In this document: positions 1-6,610 of the stretch, piece after piece
Position numbering within the stretch: the stretch's first letter is position 1
Layout of the letters: each line of letters opens with the position of its first letter
Assembly (NCBI GenBank): GCA_903854805.1
Contig: CAINXK010000109.1
Location: 1-35,916, forward strand
Direction: 5' to 3'
Source: an uncultured Anaerolineae bacterium
Lineage (GTDB): Bacteria > Chloroflexota > Anaerolineae > Anaerolineales > Villigracilaceae
DNA length: 35,916 nucleotides
The notes under the pieces: model-generated
The model's input: the letters and a program-made list of their open reading frames with translations, nothing else
Database searches by the model: none
Told to the model about the DNA's origin: nothing
Position numbers and translations under genes: made by a program

Positions 1-111
1 CAGGCTTTGTCTGGTTCTTATTTGGCCCAGGTTGCTATATCGTCTGCGATACCGATGACATGGACTACTAGCGACCAAATTTTATTAAACTATCAATATA
101 GGATACGATAA
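1..111 (+). CDS. C-terminal fragment of an upstream gene, probably tail-associated
   Basis: The first frame is open from base 1 to a TAA at 109-111 and gives 36 residues rich in S, T, Q and Y, ending in QYRIR. The stop overlaps the ATG of the next gene (TAATG), which is the packing seen throughout this genome. The fragment is too short for family assignment. Its position before a tail-chaperone-like gene and the endolysin suggests a tail fibre or appendage protein, but that is inference. It is not the direct continuation of the truncated gene at the other end of the window, because the frames do not match when the ends are joined. Confidence 0.4.
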   Translation, partial: QALSGSYLAQVAISSAIPMTWTTSDQILLNYQYRIR

Positions 112-332
112 TGACTGAGTTATGGTCAGAAATGAGTAACACAGAAAAGCGGGATACTATCCGTATGTTACGCAATATAAAATTATCCGCTTACGACTGG
201 ACACAACTGCCAGACGCGCCGCTGACCGACACTGAGCGATCAGCCTGGGCTGATTATCGCCAGGCTTTGCGCGATCTGCCCGCGTCGGTTGATGATCCTG
301 ATAATGTCGTTTGGCCGGAGGTGCCAGCATGA
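111..332 (+). CDS. Tail assembly chaperone-like small protein (APC type)
   Basis: A 73-aa protein whose C-terminal two thirds carries the pattern R-N-x-x-L-x-x-x-D-W-T-Q-L-P-D-A-P-L-T-D, then YRQALRDLP and a final V-W-P-x-x-P. This pattern is typical of the small phage tail assembly chaperone family found at the ends of tail-fibre genes; the family is thought to help fibre or tail assembly. The ATG overlaps the TAA of the upstream gene, and its TGA overlaps the ATG of the lysin, so it is translationally coupled on both sides. The family match is from motif recognition; the function is inferred from the family and the neighbours. Confidence 0.7.
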   Translation: MTELWSEMSNTEKRDTIRMLRNIKLSAYDWTQLPDAPLTDTERSAWADYRQALRDLPASVDDPDNVVWPEVPA

Positions 333-1756
333 TTATTGGCGTAGATGTTAGTAAATACAATCTCGGTTGGTCGCCTGACAAAGCGGTCAAGCCAATCTCA
401 TTCGTAATTCAGCGAGCTAGCTGGAGTCTGTATAAAGATACTGGCTTCGATGCCCTGCTACCCGAGGTACTTAAAATCCCAATCCGAGGCGCGTACCACT
501 ATTACTCAAGTGGCGTGCCATGGAAAGATCAAGCTAACCTATTTCTATCCATTACGAAAAACAAAGGTTTCCATTTTTATGTTGTTGACTACGAGAGGGC
601 CTACAACGAACTGAGCAAGCGCACAATCGCTGAAGTGGCTGAAATGGTAAGTTACATCAAGGGCGTGACTAAACAGCGTTGTTTGGTCTATTTCAGCCCA
701 TCTATCTACAATGAATCCATAAAACCATTTGGGTACGATACTTGGGCGAAGGCACAAGAAATATGGATAGCTCAATATCCATATACCGAGACTCAGACAC
801 CACCAACACAGACACCTGCAATACCCGATGGCTTACCCTGGCGTATTTGGCAATATGGGGGCGGGGATGTAAACAATACCGCGGGGCGACACGCTGGTGC
901 AGATTACGGAGGCGGTCTGGTTGGGATTGATCTCAATTGCTGGCATGGCACGGATGCTGATTTGCTGGCCTGGGCAGGCGTGAAAGACGCACCGGTGGTT
1001 GCCCCAACCCCAACAGAGCCGCCAATTGTGATTCCCATTCCACCCCAAACACTGGGGTTGTATCAATTTGCCCAGATCAACTACTGGCAACGCCCTGGTG
1101 GTGGTCCGCTGACCCTGCCGATGAGTCGCGTGCGCATATTGGGCGATAATCTATGCCGCTTTGACTGGAGTTATATAGAGCCTATCGTTGCAACGCTTAA
1201 CATAAGCAATAAAGCCGCCCCTGGGAAAATTTCCGCGCCGAACTGGGGTCCCAGTAAGGGTTTGGACGGTAACGTTATCAAGTGGATCGGGCTGCTATGG
1301 CCAGGGCGCAACGTGGTTAGAATTGCAGAGATTGTGGACGGTTGGGGCCGGGTGGATGGCGTGCCGCTGTCCAGCATATCAACCATCAACCAATGGGACA
1401 ACCCAGATGTAGTGCACATGATTTATGACTATAACAAGAAATCCGGGTATGGAGAAATGGCGAAACCGGTATATATTCCGATTATCCGTGACAATAAATC
1501 GTGGTGGGTTAGCATGGATAAAATCATCAGTATAGACGTACAGCTACCTAAAGCTATCAAAGTAACCGCCAATCCGGGTGTCAACATCCGTGCGATGCCT
1601 ACGGTTGCCAGCGCAATATTAGCCGCGGCCAAAATCGGCAGTAGTCTGATTGTGACACAGGTGGTGATCGGGCGTGGCGGGCTGTGGGGAGCGGTGACAA
1701 CGGGCTGGGTGGCGCTTAGGTATAATGGCGTCAATTTGACAGACTGGAAGATATAA
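329..1756 (+). CDS. GH25-type endolysin with C-terminal SH3b-like domain
   Basis: A 475-aa lysin predicted to cleave peptidoglycan glycan strands at the end of infection. Residues 1-210 look like glycoside hydrolase family 25: GVDVS near the N-terminus (Asp6) and a D-Y-E pair at 87-89 matching the family's D-x-E catalytic motif, then IAQYPY and a late GIDLN strand. A proline-rich linker follows (about 225-245), then a middle domain I do not recognise. The last 65 residues contain GVNIRAMPT and a terminal W-V-A-L-R-Y, the pattern of a bacterial SH3 cell-wall-binding domain. I use the ATG at 329, which overlaps the preceding TGA and sits 7 nt after GGAGG; a TTG at 311 in frame is less likely. 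No signal peptide is visible, so release would need a holin. Confidence 0.85.
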   Translation: MIIGVDVSKYNLGWSPDKAVKPISFVIQRASWSLYKDTGFDALLPEVLKIPIRGAYHYYSSGVPWKDQANLFLSITKNKGFHFYVVDYERAYNELSKRTIAEVAEMVSYIKGVTKQRCLVYFSPSIYNESIKPFGYDTWAKAQEIWIAQYPYTETQTPPTQTPAIPDGLPWRIWQYGGGDVNNTAGRHAGADYGGGLVGIDLNCWHGTDADLLAWAGVKDAPVVAPTPTEPPIVIPIPPQTLGLYQFAQINYWQRPGGGPLTLPMSRVRILGDNLCRFDWSYIEPIVATLNISNKAAPGKISAPNWGPSKGLDGNVIKWIGLLWPGRNVVRIAEIVDGWGRVDGVPLSSISTINQWDNPDVVHMIYDYNKKSGYGEMAKPVYIPIIRDNKSWWVSMDKIISIDVQLPKAIKVTANPGVNIRAMPTVASAILAAAKIGSSLIVTQVVIGRGGLWGAVTTGWVALRYNGVNLTDWKI

Positions 1757-1824
1757 CGTAAGATAAGATTATTCATTCCTCACCTCCTTTTTAGTGGTAG
1801 ATCGTCTTCACAGCTCACGCCCCC

Positions 1825-1846
1825 GCCCTGGCGAGGGCTGTGTTGT
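1825..1846 (+). terminator. Possible intrinsic terminator after the endolysin
   Basis: GCCCT (1825-1829) and AGGGC (1834-1838) form a 5-bp GC stem with a GGCG loop, followed by TGTGTTGTTT. The T run is interrupted, so this is a modest candidate. It lies about 70 bp past the lysin stop, where the rightward late operon meets the leftward recombinase gene, so a terminator is expected here. Confidence 0.4.
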
Positions 1847-1850
1847 TTAA

Positions 1851-1894
1851 CCGAACAAATAAGACCAGGTCAGGACCTGGTCTTATTTGTTCGG
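1851..1894. repeat. Perfect 44-bp palindrome, 21-bp arms around AG; candidate att site or convergent-gene hairpin
   Basis: The left arm at 1851-1871 (CCGAACAAAT onward) is the exact reverse complement of 1874-1894, separated only by AG at 1872-1873. The recombinase stop codon at 1870-1872 lies inside it. There is no long T run on either side, so it is not a standard terminator for either strand. Large serine recombinases act at sites of roughly 40-50 bp in which two half-sites flank a crossover dinucleotide, and this geometry fits. Known attP sites are usually imperfect palindromes, so a perfect one is unusual. The alternative is a stabilising hairpin or barrier between two convergent transcripts. 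Confidence 0.6.
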
Positions 1895-3507
1895 GGACCT
1901 ACTGTATACACAATCTCAAATGTTATGCTGTGTATATATAGAGGTGCCCCAGGTGGGAGTCGTACTATAGACACATTTTCGTCGGGGTCCATTACGTGGG
2001 GACTGTAGAAATATACCGTGCAGTTTATACGTTTATCAATGTTTTCGACTTTTATTCTATAGATTATGTCTTTTAATATAGATCGTATGTCTTCAGTTGT
2101 GCCGTGATCTAACAAATATGTAACACCATCGGCTCTGTCGGCGAGCTGCTGGGGCGTTAACAGATTTGGAGCAATTGCAAGGTTATTTATCTGGGCCAGT
2201 TCTGACATCAACATTGTTTCCTGTTGTTCCAGATCAGCCAGGCTCTTAAGCAGCGCGCTGGAATGGCCATGGTCCTTAATGGCCGTGGTAATGTTGCGGA
2301 TCTGTGTGCGGATTTTAGCAATGCGCTGATTGATAGAATTTATTTGTGCATGCCTGGTATCCTGATTGGCGGAATAGGACTGGCTGGCGATCGCTTGCAA
2401 TTCGGCAGCAATCTCGGGATTAAGGATGTGGCTACGGATGGTGTCAAAAATACCTTTCTCGAGCAGTTCCCTGGGTATGCGCCTGGCGGTGCAGGTATGT
2501 TTGCGCAAGTTGGAACAGGCATAGGTCTCTGTGGATCGCTGGCCATGGCTGCTGGATGTGTTTCCATTGACCGGGGCATCACATTTGGCGCAATATAGTA
2601 GGCCAGAAAGTAGATACCGCGAATGAGTGCGGCGTGGATGATCCAGGTCGCTGTTGACGTGTTGGGCACGCTTGTAATGCTCCTGCCTTTCCTGCACCGC
2701 ATCCCACAAATCCAGCGGTATGACTGGCGGGCAATAATTTTCTATCACCAGGTCGGAAAATACGAGAATACCGATATAGAGTTTATTCGACCATAATGTG
2801 GCGTAGCTGCTCAGGCTGCGGAAGAAACCAGTGGCAGCTTTGATTTCCAGCAAGGCGGACCCAGCTGCACGCATGCGAAACGCGGTCAGCACCAGGGGCG
2901 CGGTATCGGGATCGGGCACCCAGCGATGGGCTTTATGGGGGCTGCCATCCCTGCGATGCCCCAGGATGATGGGCTCACGCCGAAACCCTACGGGAGGGGT
3001 GCCAGGCATGCAGCCGTGCAGCTGGACCAGCTCGCGCTGACCACGGCGAATATCAATCGAGAGATCCACCAGGTATTGATAATTTTTATAATCAATAACC
3101 GCTTCGACGATACGCCCGATCGGCCCATCGGGTACATCGTCCGTCAAAGATAGAAACGTGTATCCGAGGGTGCGCACTTCGGCGCGGTACAGCATTGGAT
3201 CATCCAACCCCCTGCTAAAGCGGTTGTAAGACCAGACTACCACGGCCCGGACCGGTGCGGCATGTCGCAAATCGTGCATCAATTCTTGCAGTTGATCCCG
3301 GCCGGTGAATGAAGATCCACGGCGCGCTTCATCGACATAAAAGCGCGTGATGATCAAGCCATGCTGGCTGGCCCATTCGCTCAGGCTGTTCTGCTGTTGT
3401 TGGGTCGATAACTCTTGGGTTTCATGGCCACTATCTCGCAAATAGGCATAAATCTGTGATCCCGGCAGCAAGATGGCTGGTGGGGAATTGAGTTTGAAAG
3501 GCGGCAT
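1870..3507 (-). CDS. Large serine recombinase (phage integrase type)
   Basis: A 545-aa large serine recombinase that would integrate or excise the phage by site-specific recombination. The resolvase domain occupies about residues 18-165, with Y-L-R-D-S at 22-26 (Arg24 and nucleophile Ser26), Arg70 in GRDQL and SYNRFSRG at 93-100. A recombinase domain follows (about 170-290), then a zinc ribbon (CAKC near 302-305 and paired Cys near 329-336), and a coiled coil around 390-435, all in the usual order and length. An AAGGA ribosome site lies about 8 nt before the ATG. It runs opposite to the lysin, probably in one leftward operon with the repressor and the 45-aa gene. Its stop lies inside the 44-bp palindrome. 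Confidence 0.93.
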   Translation of the reverse strand: MPPFKLNSPPAILLPGSQIYAYLRDSGHETQELSTQQQQNSLSEWASQHGLIITRFYVDEARRGSSFTGRDQLQELMHDLRHAAPVRAVVVWSYNRFSRGLDDPMLYRAEVRTLGYTFLSLTDDVPDGPIGRIVEAVIDYKNYQYLVDLSIDIRRGQRELVQLHGCMPGTPPVGFRREPIILGHRRDGSPHKAHRWVPDPDTAPLVLTAFRMRAAGSALLEIKAATGFFRSLSSYATLWSNKLYIGILVFSDLVIENYCPPVIPLDLWDAVQERQEHYKRAQHVNSDLDHPRRTHSRYLLSGLLYCAKCDAPVNGNTSSSHGQRSTETYACSNLRKHTCTARRIPRELLEKGIFDTIRSHILNPEIAAELQAIASQSYSANQDTRHAQINSINQRIAKIRTQIRNITTAIKDHGHSSALLKSLADLEQQETMLMSELAQINNLAIAPNLLTPQQLADRADGVTYLLDHGTTEDIRSILKDIIYRIKVENIDKRINCTVYFYSPHVMDPDENVSIVRLPPGAPLYIHSITFEIVYTVGPRTNKTRS

Positions 3508-3539
3508 AAGGTCTATCCTTGGTAATCGGATATTTTTGA

Positions 3540-3677
3540 TTATTTATCGTTATCAGCTTTTGTGGTTGATAACATTTTTTTTATCTGAGCATAGACAGGA
3601 TGCAGTGGACCCAGGCGGTAGACCTGGCTGATGATTTTGATAATAATTACGATGATGGCGATGGGGCGATCTGGCAT
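3540..3677 (-). CDS. 45-aa hypothetical protein between repressor and recombinase
   Basis: ATG at 3677 is preceded by GGGAG at 8-nt spacing and opens a 45-aa frame ending at TAA 3540-3542. It encodes MPDRPIAIIVIIIKI then a polar C-terminal half rich in K, T and D. The Ile/Val-rich N-terminal stretch could be a short membrane segment or an amphipathic helix. It sits 32 bp upstream of the recombinase start on the same strand and is probably cotranscribed. I do not recognise the family. An excision accessory factor or lysogeny regulator would suit the position, but nothing in the residues proves it. The overlapping minus-strand frame at 3553-3795 has a worse start and composition. Confidence 0.5.
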   Translation of the reverse strand: MPDRPIAIIVIIIKIISQVYRLGPLHPVYAQIKKMLSTTKADNDK

Positions 3678-3730
3678 TCTGATTAACTCCCGTGCTTAGA
3701 AAGTCTGTTCTAATATTATTGCAATTTTTT

Positions 3731-3759
3731 ACCCCCTCAATTTCGATGGGGTTTTTGTT
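3731..3759 (+). terminator. Hairpin with T run on the plus strand
   Basis: ACCCC at 3731-3735 pairs with GGGGT at 3748-3752, and TTTTGTTT follows on the plus strand. On the minus strand the bases after the hairpin are A-rich, so it would stop only rightward transcription. All genes here run leftward; it may therefore block read-through from the late operon entering the lysogeny module antisense. Confidence 0.4.
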
Positions 3760-3760
3760 T

Positions 3761-4123
3761 CTAATGCCGGGCTGATTTTTCCTTGGACTGATCATCCAGG
3801 GCCTGATCCAGCATGGCTGAAATCATTCGCAAAGTCTTTTGGTCGTCAATCTGCATCACAAGGTGGATGACTTCCTGCTGTTCATCGCTCAGGTTATCAG
3901 GCTTGGGGGGCAATATTCCAACCTTCTCAAAAATAAATTCAGGCTTGAGATGTAAAGCATACGCGATTGCCAGCAAGGTTTCATTACTGGCAGAACGCTG
4001 CCCGGAAATAATGCGAGACATTTGCGCAGTTGTCACACGTACTGCTCTGGATAAATCTGCTTGTGACATATCTTTATTTTCCAGTTCTTTCCTCAACCAT
4101 TCGCCAAAGCCAAAGTTATTCAT
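3761..4123 (-). CDS. XRE/Cro-CI family transcriptional repressor
   Basis: A 120-aa DNA-binding protein. Residues 19-57 form a classic XRE helix-turn-helix: MSQADLSRAVRVTTAQMSRI followed by a second part containing SGQRSASNETLLAIAYAL. The tail (about 75-120) is Glu/Gln/Asp-rich and probably helical, suited to dimerisation; there is no LexA-type protease domain with a catalytic Ser-Lys pair. Its position, divergent from the early operon and upstream of the recombinase, is that of the prophage repressor. It would bind operators in 4124-4267 and keep the rightward early promoter silent. Lacking an autoprotease domain, induction would need another route, such as an antirepressor; this is inference. 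Confidence 0.85.
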   Translation of the reverse strand: MNNFGFGEWLRKELENKDMSQADLSRAVRVTTAQMSRIISGQRSASNETLLAIAYALHLKPEFIFEKVGILPPKPDNLSDEQQEVIHLVMQIDDQKTLRMISAMLDQALDDQSKEKSARH

Positions 4124-4143
4124 AGGTAAATTAATATTGCCTC

Positions 4144-4237
4144 ATTGGTATTACCTTTAGGGTAGTATACTCATTCCATATTGACAATTAATTATAATTA
4201 GTTATAATTAGCGTTACCAATTAGGAAGCGATTGGCA
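4144..4237. promoter_or_regulatory. Divergent operator region with repeated ATTGGYA motifs
   Basis: ATTGGTA at 4144-4150, its inverted form TACCAAT at 4215-4221, and ATTGGCA at 4231-4237 lie around the early promoter. The first is part of a near palindrome GGTATTACC (4147-4155). TTACCAAT at 4214-4221 and ATTGGCAA at 4231-4238 form an inverted pair with one mismatch. Such repeats between divergent repressor and early genes are the expected binding sites for the repressor and any Cro-like protein. A leftward -10-like TATACT also lies here (minus strand, about 4165-4170). Confidence 0.45.
4181..4208 (+). promoter_or_regulatory. Early rightward promoter, consensus sigma-70 type
   Basis: TTGACA at 4181-4186 and TATAAT at 4203-4208 are both perfect consensus boxes with a 16-nt spacer. 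A second TATAAT lies at 4193-4198 inside the spacer as part of an AATTATAATTA-type direct repeat. The promoter points at the early operon starting at 4268 and lies between the ATTGGYA motifs, so repressor binding could block it. Confidence 0.8.
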
Positions 4238-4267
4238 ACCAAAACTACAACAAGCAAAGGAAGCAGC

Positions 4268-4468
4268 ATGAAATACATAACAATCCCGGTTGACAAGGAA
4301 ACACACAGGCAGGTCATGATATTGCTGAGGGCTTACGAGATGCCCACTCGCGCTCAAGGTGCCCTAGTAAGCAAGCTGGTCAGGGCTGAGTACGACAAGT
4401 TGGTGGATGCGATCCCGCGCCCATCTGCAAGCGGCACGGATGACGAAACAGATCCAGATCAGGGCTGA
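4268..4468 (+). CDS. Small putative ribbon-helix-helix DNA-binding protein
   Basis: A 66-aa first gene of the early operon. The N-terminus KYITIPVDKETHRQVMILL followed by a second helix (ALVSKLVRAEYDKLV) matches the strand-helix-helix layout of Arc/MetJ-type proteins. The C-terminus is acidic and disordered (GTDDETDPDQG). I use the ATG at 4268, 6 nt after AAGGA; a TTG at 4232 with AGGA before it would add 12 residues. As the first gene after the operator region it is a good candidate for a Cro-like or anti-repressor regulator, but this rests on fold pattern and position only. Confidence 0.6.
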   Translation: MKYITIPVDKETHRQVMILLRAYEMPTRAQGALVSKLVRAEYDKLVDAIPRPSASGTDDETDPDQG

Positions 4469-4471
4469 GTT

Positions 4472-4618
4472 ATGGCACGGCAGCCCTGCAGCATAAATAT
4501 AACTATCAAGTATGTGCCTCTGCCGCCAGATCGTGTTTGGCGCTGGAAAGAAGCAATGCGCCTGATTGCCAAGTACATGGTTTTGGCAGCGGCAGAACGT
4601 GCAACAACAACAAAGTGA
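4472..4618 (+). CDS. 48-aa hypothetical protein
   Basis: ATG at 4472, three bases after the preceding stop, opens a 48-aa frame ending at TGA 4616-4618. The product starts MARQPCSINITIKYVPLPPD, continues VWRWKEAMRLIAKYMVLAAAE and ends in a Thr/Lys tail. One amphipathic helix is likely in the second half. The ribosome site is weak (GGGCTGAG), so it may depend on coupling to the gene before it. It lies between the putative regulator and the tyrosine recombinase. No family recognised. Confidence 0.55.
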   Translation: MARQPCSINITIKYVPLPPDRVWRWKEAMRLIAKYMVLAAAERATTTK

Positions 4619-4669
4619 CTTACTTTAGCGGGACGGCCGGGGGCAAATTGCCTATGGCAGGAGGGCATA

Positions 4670-5566
4670 ATGACAAATCTAATTGTGACTAATTTTGAAA
4701 CCTATTTGCTCGAAAGCGGCCGGGCTGACCGGACCGTGGCGGCCTATACACGTGATCTGGCCCGCTTTATCACCTGGAGCGAAGCCGATTATGAGCAAGG
4801 TTTTAGCCTGGCTATGTTCAACCGTTCTGATTTGCGCGATTACCAGGCCTACTGCCGATCGGAGCGCAAGTTTCAGGCAGCCACGTGGAACCGGTCAGTG
4901 GCCAGTCTGTCTGTATTTGCTGCTTGGCTGAAGGACACTGGTCAGATGGATTATGACCCGACCAATGCCATGACCAGGGCAGAGGCCCAAAAGCTGGCGC
5001 CGAAATCTTTGTGCAAACCAGATTACAAGAAATTGCGCTTGACCGTGGCCGAGAATGTGCGCACGGCAAAGACAGCCACTGCGCGCTGCTGGGCATTGCG
5101 TGATGCCGCGGTTGTGGCATGCCTATGGCAGGCCGGGATGCGCGAGGGCGAAGTGGTGCGGCTGCGGATCTGTGATGTGCGTCTAGGGGATCGACGTGGT
5201 GACATCTCAGTCATCAATAGTAAGGGCAACAAGGACCGTGATATCCCGCTGGGGATCGAGTCTGTCAGGGCAATCAAGGATTGGTTGGCAGTTCGGCCGG
5301 ATGGTGGGGAGAGTCTGTTTGTCGGTAAATTCCGCGAGGCGTTGCAAGAGCGCGGTATTCAAAAGATCGTGGGGCAGCTGTCGAAAGAGGCGGGTATTGA
5401 GCACGTAGCGCCTCATCAACTGCGGCACACCATCAGCAGGTCAATGATGCAGCAAGGGGCCAGTCTGAACGAAGTGGCGGCGTTCCTGGGTCACAGCAGC
5501 ATCGAAGTAACACGGCGCTACACTCTGCCACATTACGAGGATTTACAGAGGATGGTTGAGGCATGA
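4670..5566 (+). CDS. Tyrosine recombinase, XerC/XerD-like
   Basis: A 298-aa site-specific recombinase. The N-terminal SAM-like core-binding domain spans about 1-100, and the catalytic domain carries the full active site: Arg158 (GMREGEV), Lys185 (NSKGNKDRDIPL), His249 and Arg252 (HQLRHT), His275 (LGHSS) and the nucleophile Tyr284 (RRYTLPHY). An AGGAGG site lies 7-8 nt before the ATG. It is in the rightward early operon, whereas the serine recombinase is in the leftward lysogeny operon, so the two would be expressed at different times. Possible roles are resolution of replicated multimers, DNA inversion, or an alternative integrase. The enzymatic class is clear; the job is not. Confidence 0.93.
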   Translation: MTNLIVTNFETYLLESGRADRTVAAYTRDLARFITWSEADYEQGFSLAMFNRSDLRDYQAYCRSERKFQAATWNRSVASLSVFAAWLKDTGQMDYDPTNAMTRAEAQKLAPKSLCKPDYKKLRLTVAENVRTAKTATARCWALRDAAVVACLWQAGMREGEVVRLRICDVRLGDRRGDISVINSKGNKDRDIPLGIESVRAIKDWLAVRPDGGESLFVGKFREALQERGIQKIVGQLSKEAGIEHVAPHQLRHTISRSMMQQGASLNEVAAFLGHSSIEVTRRYTLPHYEDLQRMVEA

Positions 5567-5673
5567 ACAACGAATATGTGTACGTAAGACCCGGTAAGTT
5601 CTTATTGGGCATTGTGGTGCTGGGCGGGATTGGGCTCCTGCTTGGTTTCTTTCTCGGATATGTGGTTTTTTAG
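5563..5673 (+). CDS. 36-aa single-pass membrane protein
   Basis: ATG overlaps the TGA of the tyrosine recombinase (ATGA). The product begins MNNEYVYVRPGKF and the rest is one hydrophobic Gly/Leu/Val segment ending GYVVF, so a single membrane helix fills most of the protein. The stop TAG is part of the AGGAGG site for the next gene, which supports tight operon packing. Function unknown; small early phage membrane peptides are common. Confidence 0.6.
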   Translation: MNNEYVYVRPGKFLLGIVVLGGIGLLLGFFLGYVVF

Positions 5674-5683
5674 GAGGCCTTAT

Positions 5684-5890
5684 ATGAGAGTAGTAATCGT
5701 AAGCAACCCGAAAGGAGAAGGGCTGGTAATGCCAAGAACGATCACCCTTTATGTGTGCAAAGGGGTGGCATTACCGTATTCGGGTGAACCGGCGGTGGTG
5801 GTCTCAATGAACGATGAGTTTTCGCCATTCGAGGTCCCAGTCGAGAAAGTTAGCAAACAATCCAGCACCTACACTGTGAGGGTATGGTAA
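5684..5890 (+). CDS. 68-aa hypothetical protein, beta-rich
   Basis: ATG at 5684 is 6 nt after a perfect AGGAGG at 5672-5677; the open frame extends upstream but this start is clearly preferred. The product (MRVVIVSNPKGEGLVMPRT then LYVCKGVALPYSGEPAVVV) is rich in Val and alternating hydrophobic residues, suggesting a small beta fold. Its stop overlaps the ATG of the next gene (TAATG). No family recognised. Confidence 0.65.
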   Translation: MRVVIVSNPKGEGLVMPRTITLYVCKGVALPYSGEPAVVVSMNDEFSPFEVPVEKVSKQSSTYTVRVW

Positions 5891-6027
5891 TGACCGCTGA
5901 ACTGCATTGCTGTTGGTGTTTGGCAGCTATCCAAAAGGATGCTGTGTTTATCGGATTATCCGATGATCAACTATGGCCGGGTGTGAAAGCCCGGCAATAC
6001 CTTTGCCCAGAATGTGCGGTATTTTGA
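5890..6027 (+). CDS. 45-aa zinc-knuckle protein
   Basis: ATG overlaps the upstream TAA. The product has CCWC near its N-terminus and CPEC near the C-terminus, four cysteines spaced like a small zinc ribbon. It ends at TGA 6025-6027, but the same frame stays open afterwards with another Cys-rich stretch (NPGWCPCGCDND) and then the next listed protein, so a single longer protein with an in-frame TGA, or a decayed longer gene, is possible. TGA is an ordinary stop elsewhere in this genome. Confidence 0.55.
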   Translation: MTAELHCCWCLAAIQKDAVFIGLSDDQLWPGVKARQYLCPECAVF

Positions 6028-6063
6028 AACCCGGGCTGGTGCCCATGTGGATGCGATAACGAT

Positions 6064-6327
6064 TTGCGCAGGTGTGTCTACGCGGATAAATCCACTCCAA
6101 AATTTGACAAAACGCGAAAGGATAGCAATGATCGGGCGGCGCAAGCATTATTGACTCTTGGTGTGCAAGATATGAGCGATAGCCTCCGTTTCATTAATAA
6201 CATTGACATGTTGCGTCGGGCAAGTGAATTGGCACCTTTACATGGTGCGGGCTATGGCAGCGGGAAAACAGCCATCCGAATGATTCAGGCAGCCATCAAA
6301 CGCCTGGAGAAAAAGACCCATGGATAA
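6064..6327 (+). CDS. Hypothetical protein, start uncertain
   Basis: An open frame with a convincing helical C-terminal part (DMLRRASELAPLHGAGYGSG, then TAIRMIQAAIKRLEKK). The start is unclear: TTG at 6064 gives 87 aa, ATG at 6172 gives 51 aa, and neither has a good ribosome site. The frame is continuous with the 45-aa zinc-knuckle gene upstream except for one TGA. Its stop overlaps the start of the next gene. No function recognised. Confidence 0.5.
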   Translation: MRRCVYADKSTPKFDKTRKDSNDRAAQALLTLGVQDMSDSLRFINNIDMLRRASELAPLHGAGYGSGKTAIRMIQAAIKRLEKKTHG

Positions 6328-6610
6328 CATCAAGAAGGTAAAAGATGAAGAAGATATCGAGAACTTGAAGGACGCCTGGTATGCGGATCCGTGCTGGAAT
6401 ATCGAGGACACTGAGGGCTTCGGAGAGCATAAGGATGCCCTGCTCGCCTATCGGGCTGGGTGGGAACGGACCTGGGAAACGCGGGCCTTGCAAGAATTAC
6501 GCGCCTATGTCAAATACATCATGATCTCGGATGACAAGCGGCTGGCTGACCATTTGCATTATGTATCCGGGCTGGTCATAAAGCTCGGCAAGACCTTGGA
6601 ACGGAGATGA
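6320..6610 (+). CDS. 96-aa hypothetical acidic protein
   Basis: Starts at an ATG that overlaps the preceding gene by 8 nt. The first third is acidic and Trp-containing (DAWYADPCWNIEDTEGFGEH); the rest is helical with Arg/Lys/Leu (LQELRAYVKYIM). No Cys clusters, membrane segments or nucleotide motifs are visible. Its TGA overlaps the ATG at 6607. Early-operon gene of unknown function. Confidence 0.65.
   Translation: MDNIKKVKDEEDIENLKDAWYADPCWNIEDTEGFGEHKDALLAYRAGWERTWETRALQELRAYVKYIMISDDKRLADHLHYVSGLVIKLGKTLERR

Noticed and set aside
1851..1894. Reading the palindrome as a normal intrinsic terminator
   Set aside because: Neither side is followed by a T run on its own strand, and the 2-nt loop is poor for a terminator, although it could still slow polymerase.
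3553..3795. 80-aa minus-strand frame across the end of the repressor gene
   Set aside because: Its composition is unnatural (His/Asn/Arg-rich), it overlaps the repressor, and the 45-aa frame 3540-3677 has a better ribosome site.
4459..4668. 69-aa minus-strand frame between regulator and tyrosine recombinase
   Set aside because: It lies antisense to the 48-aa gene and the ribosome region of the recombinase, and has no ribosome site of its own.
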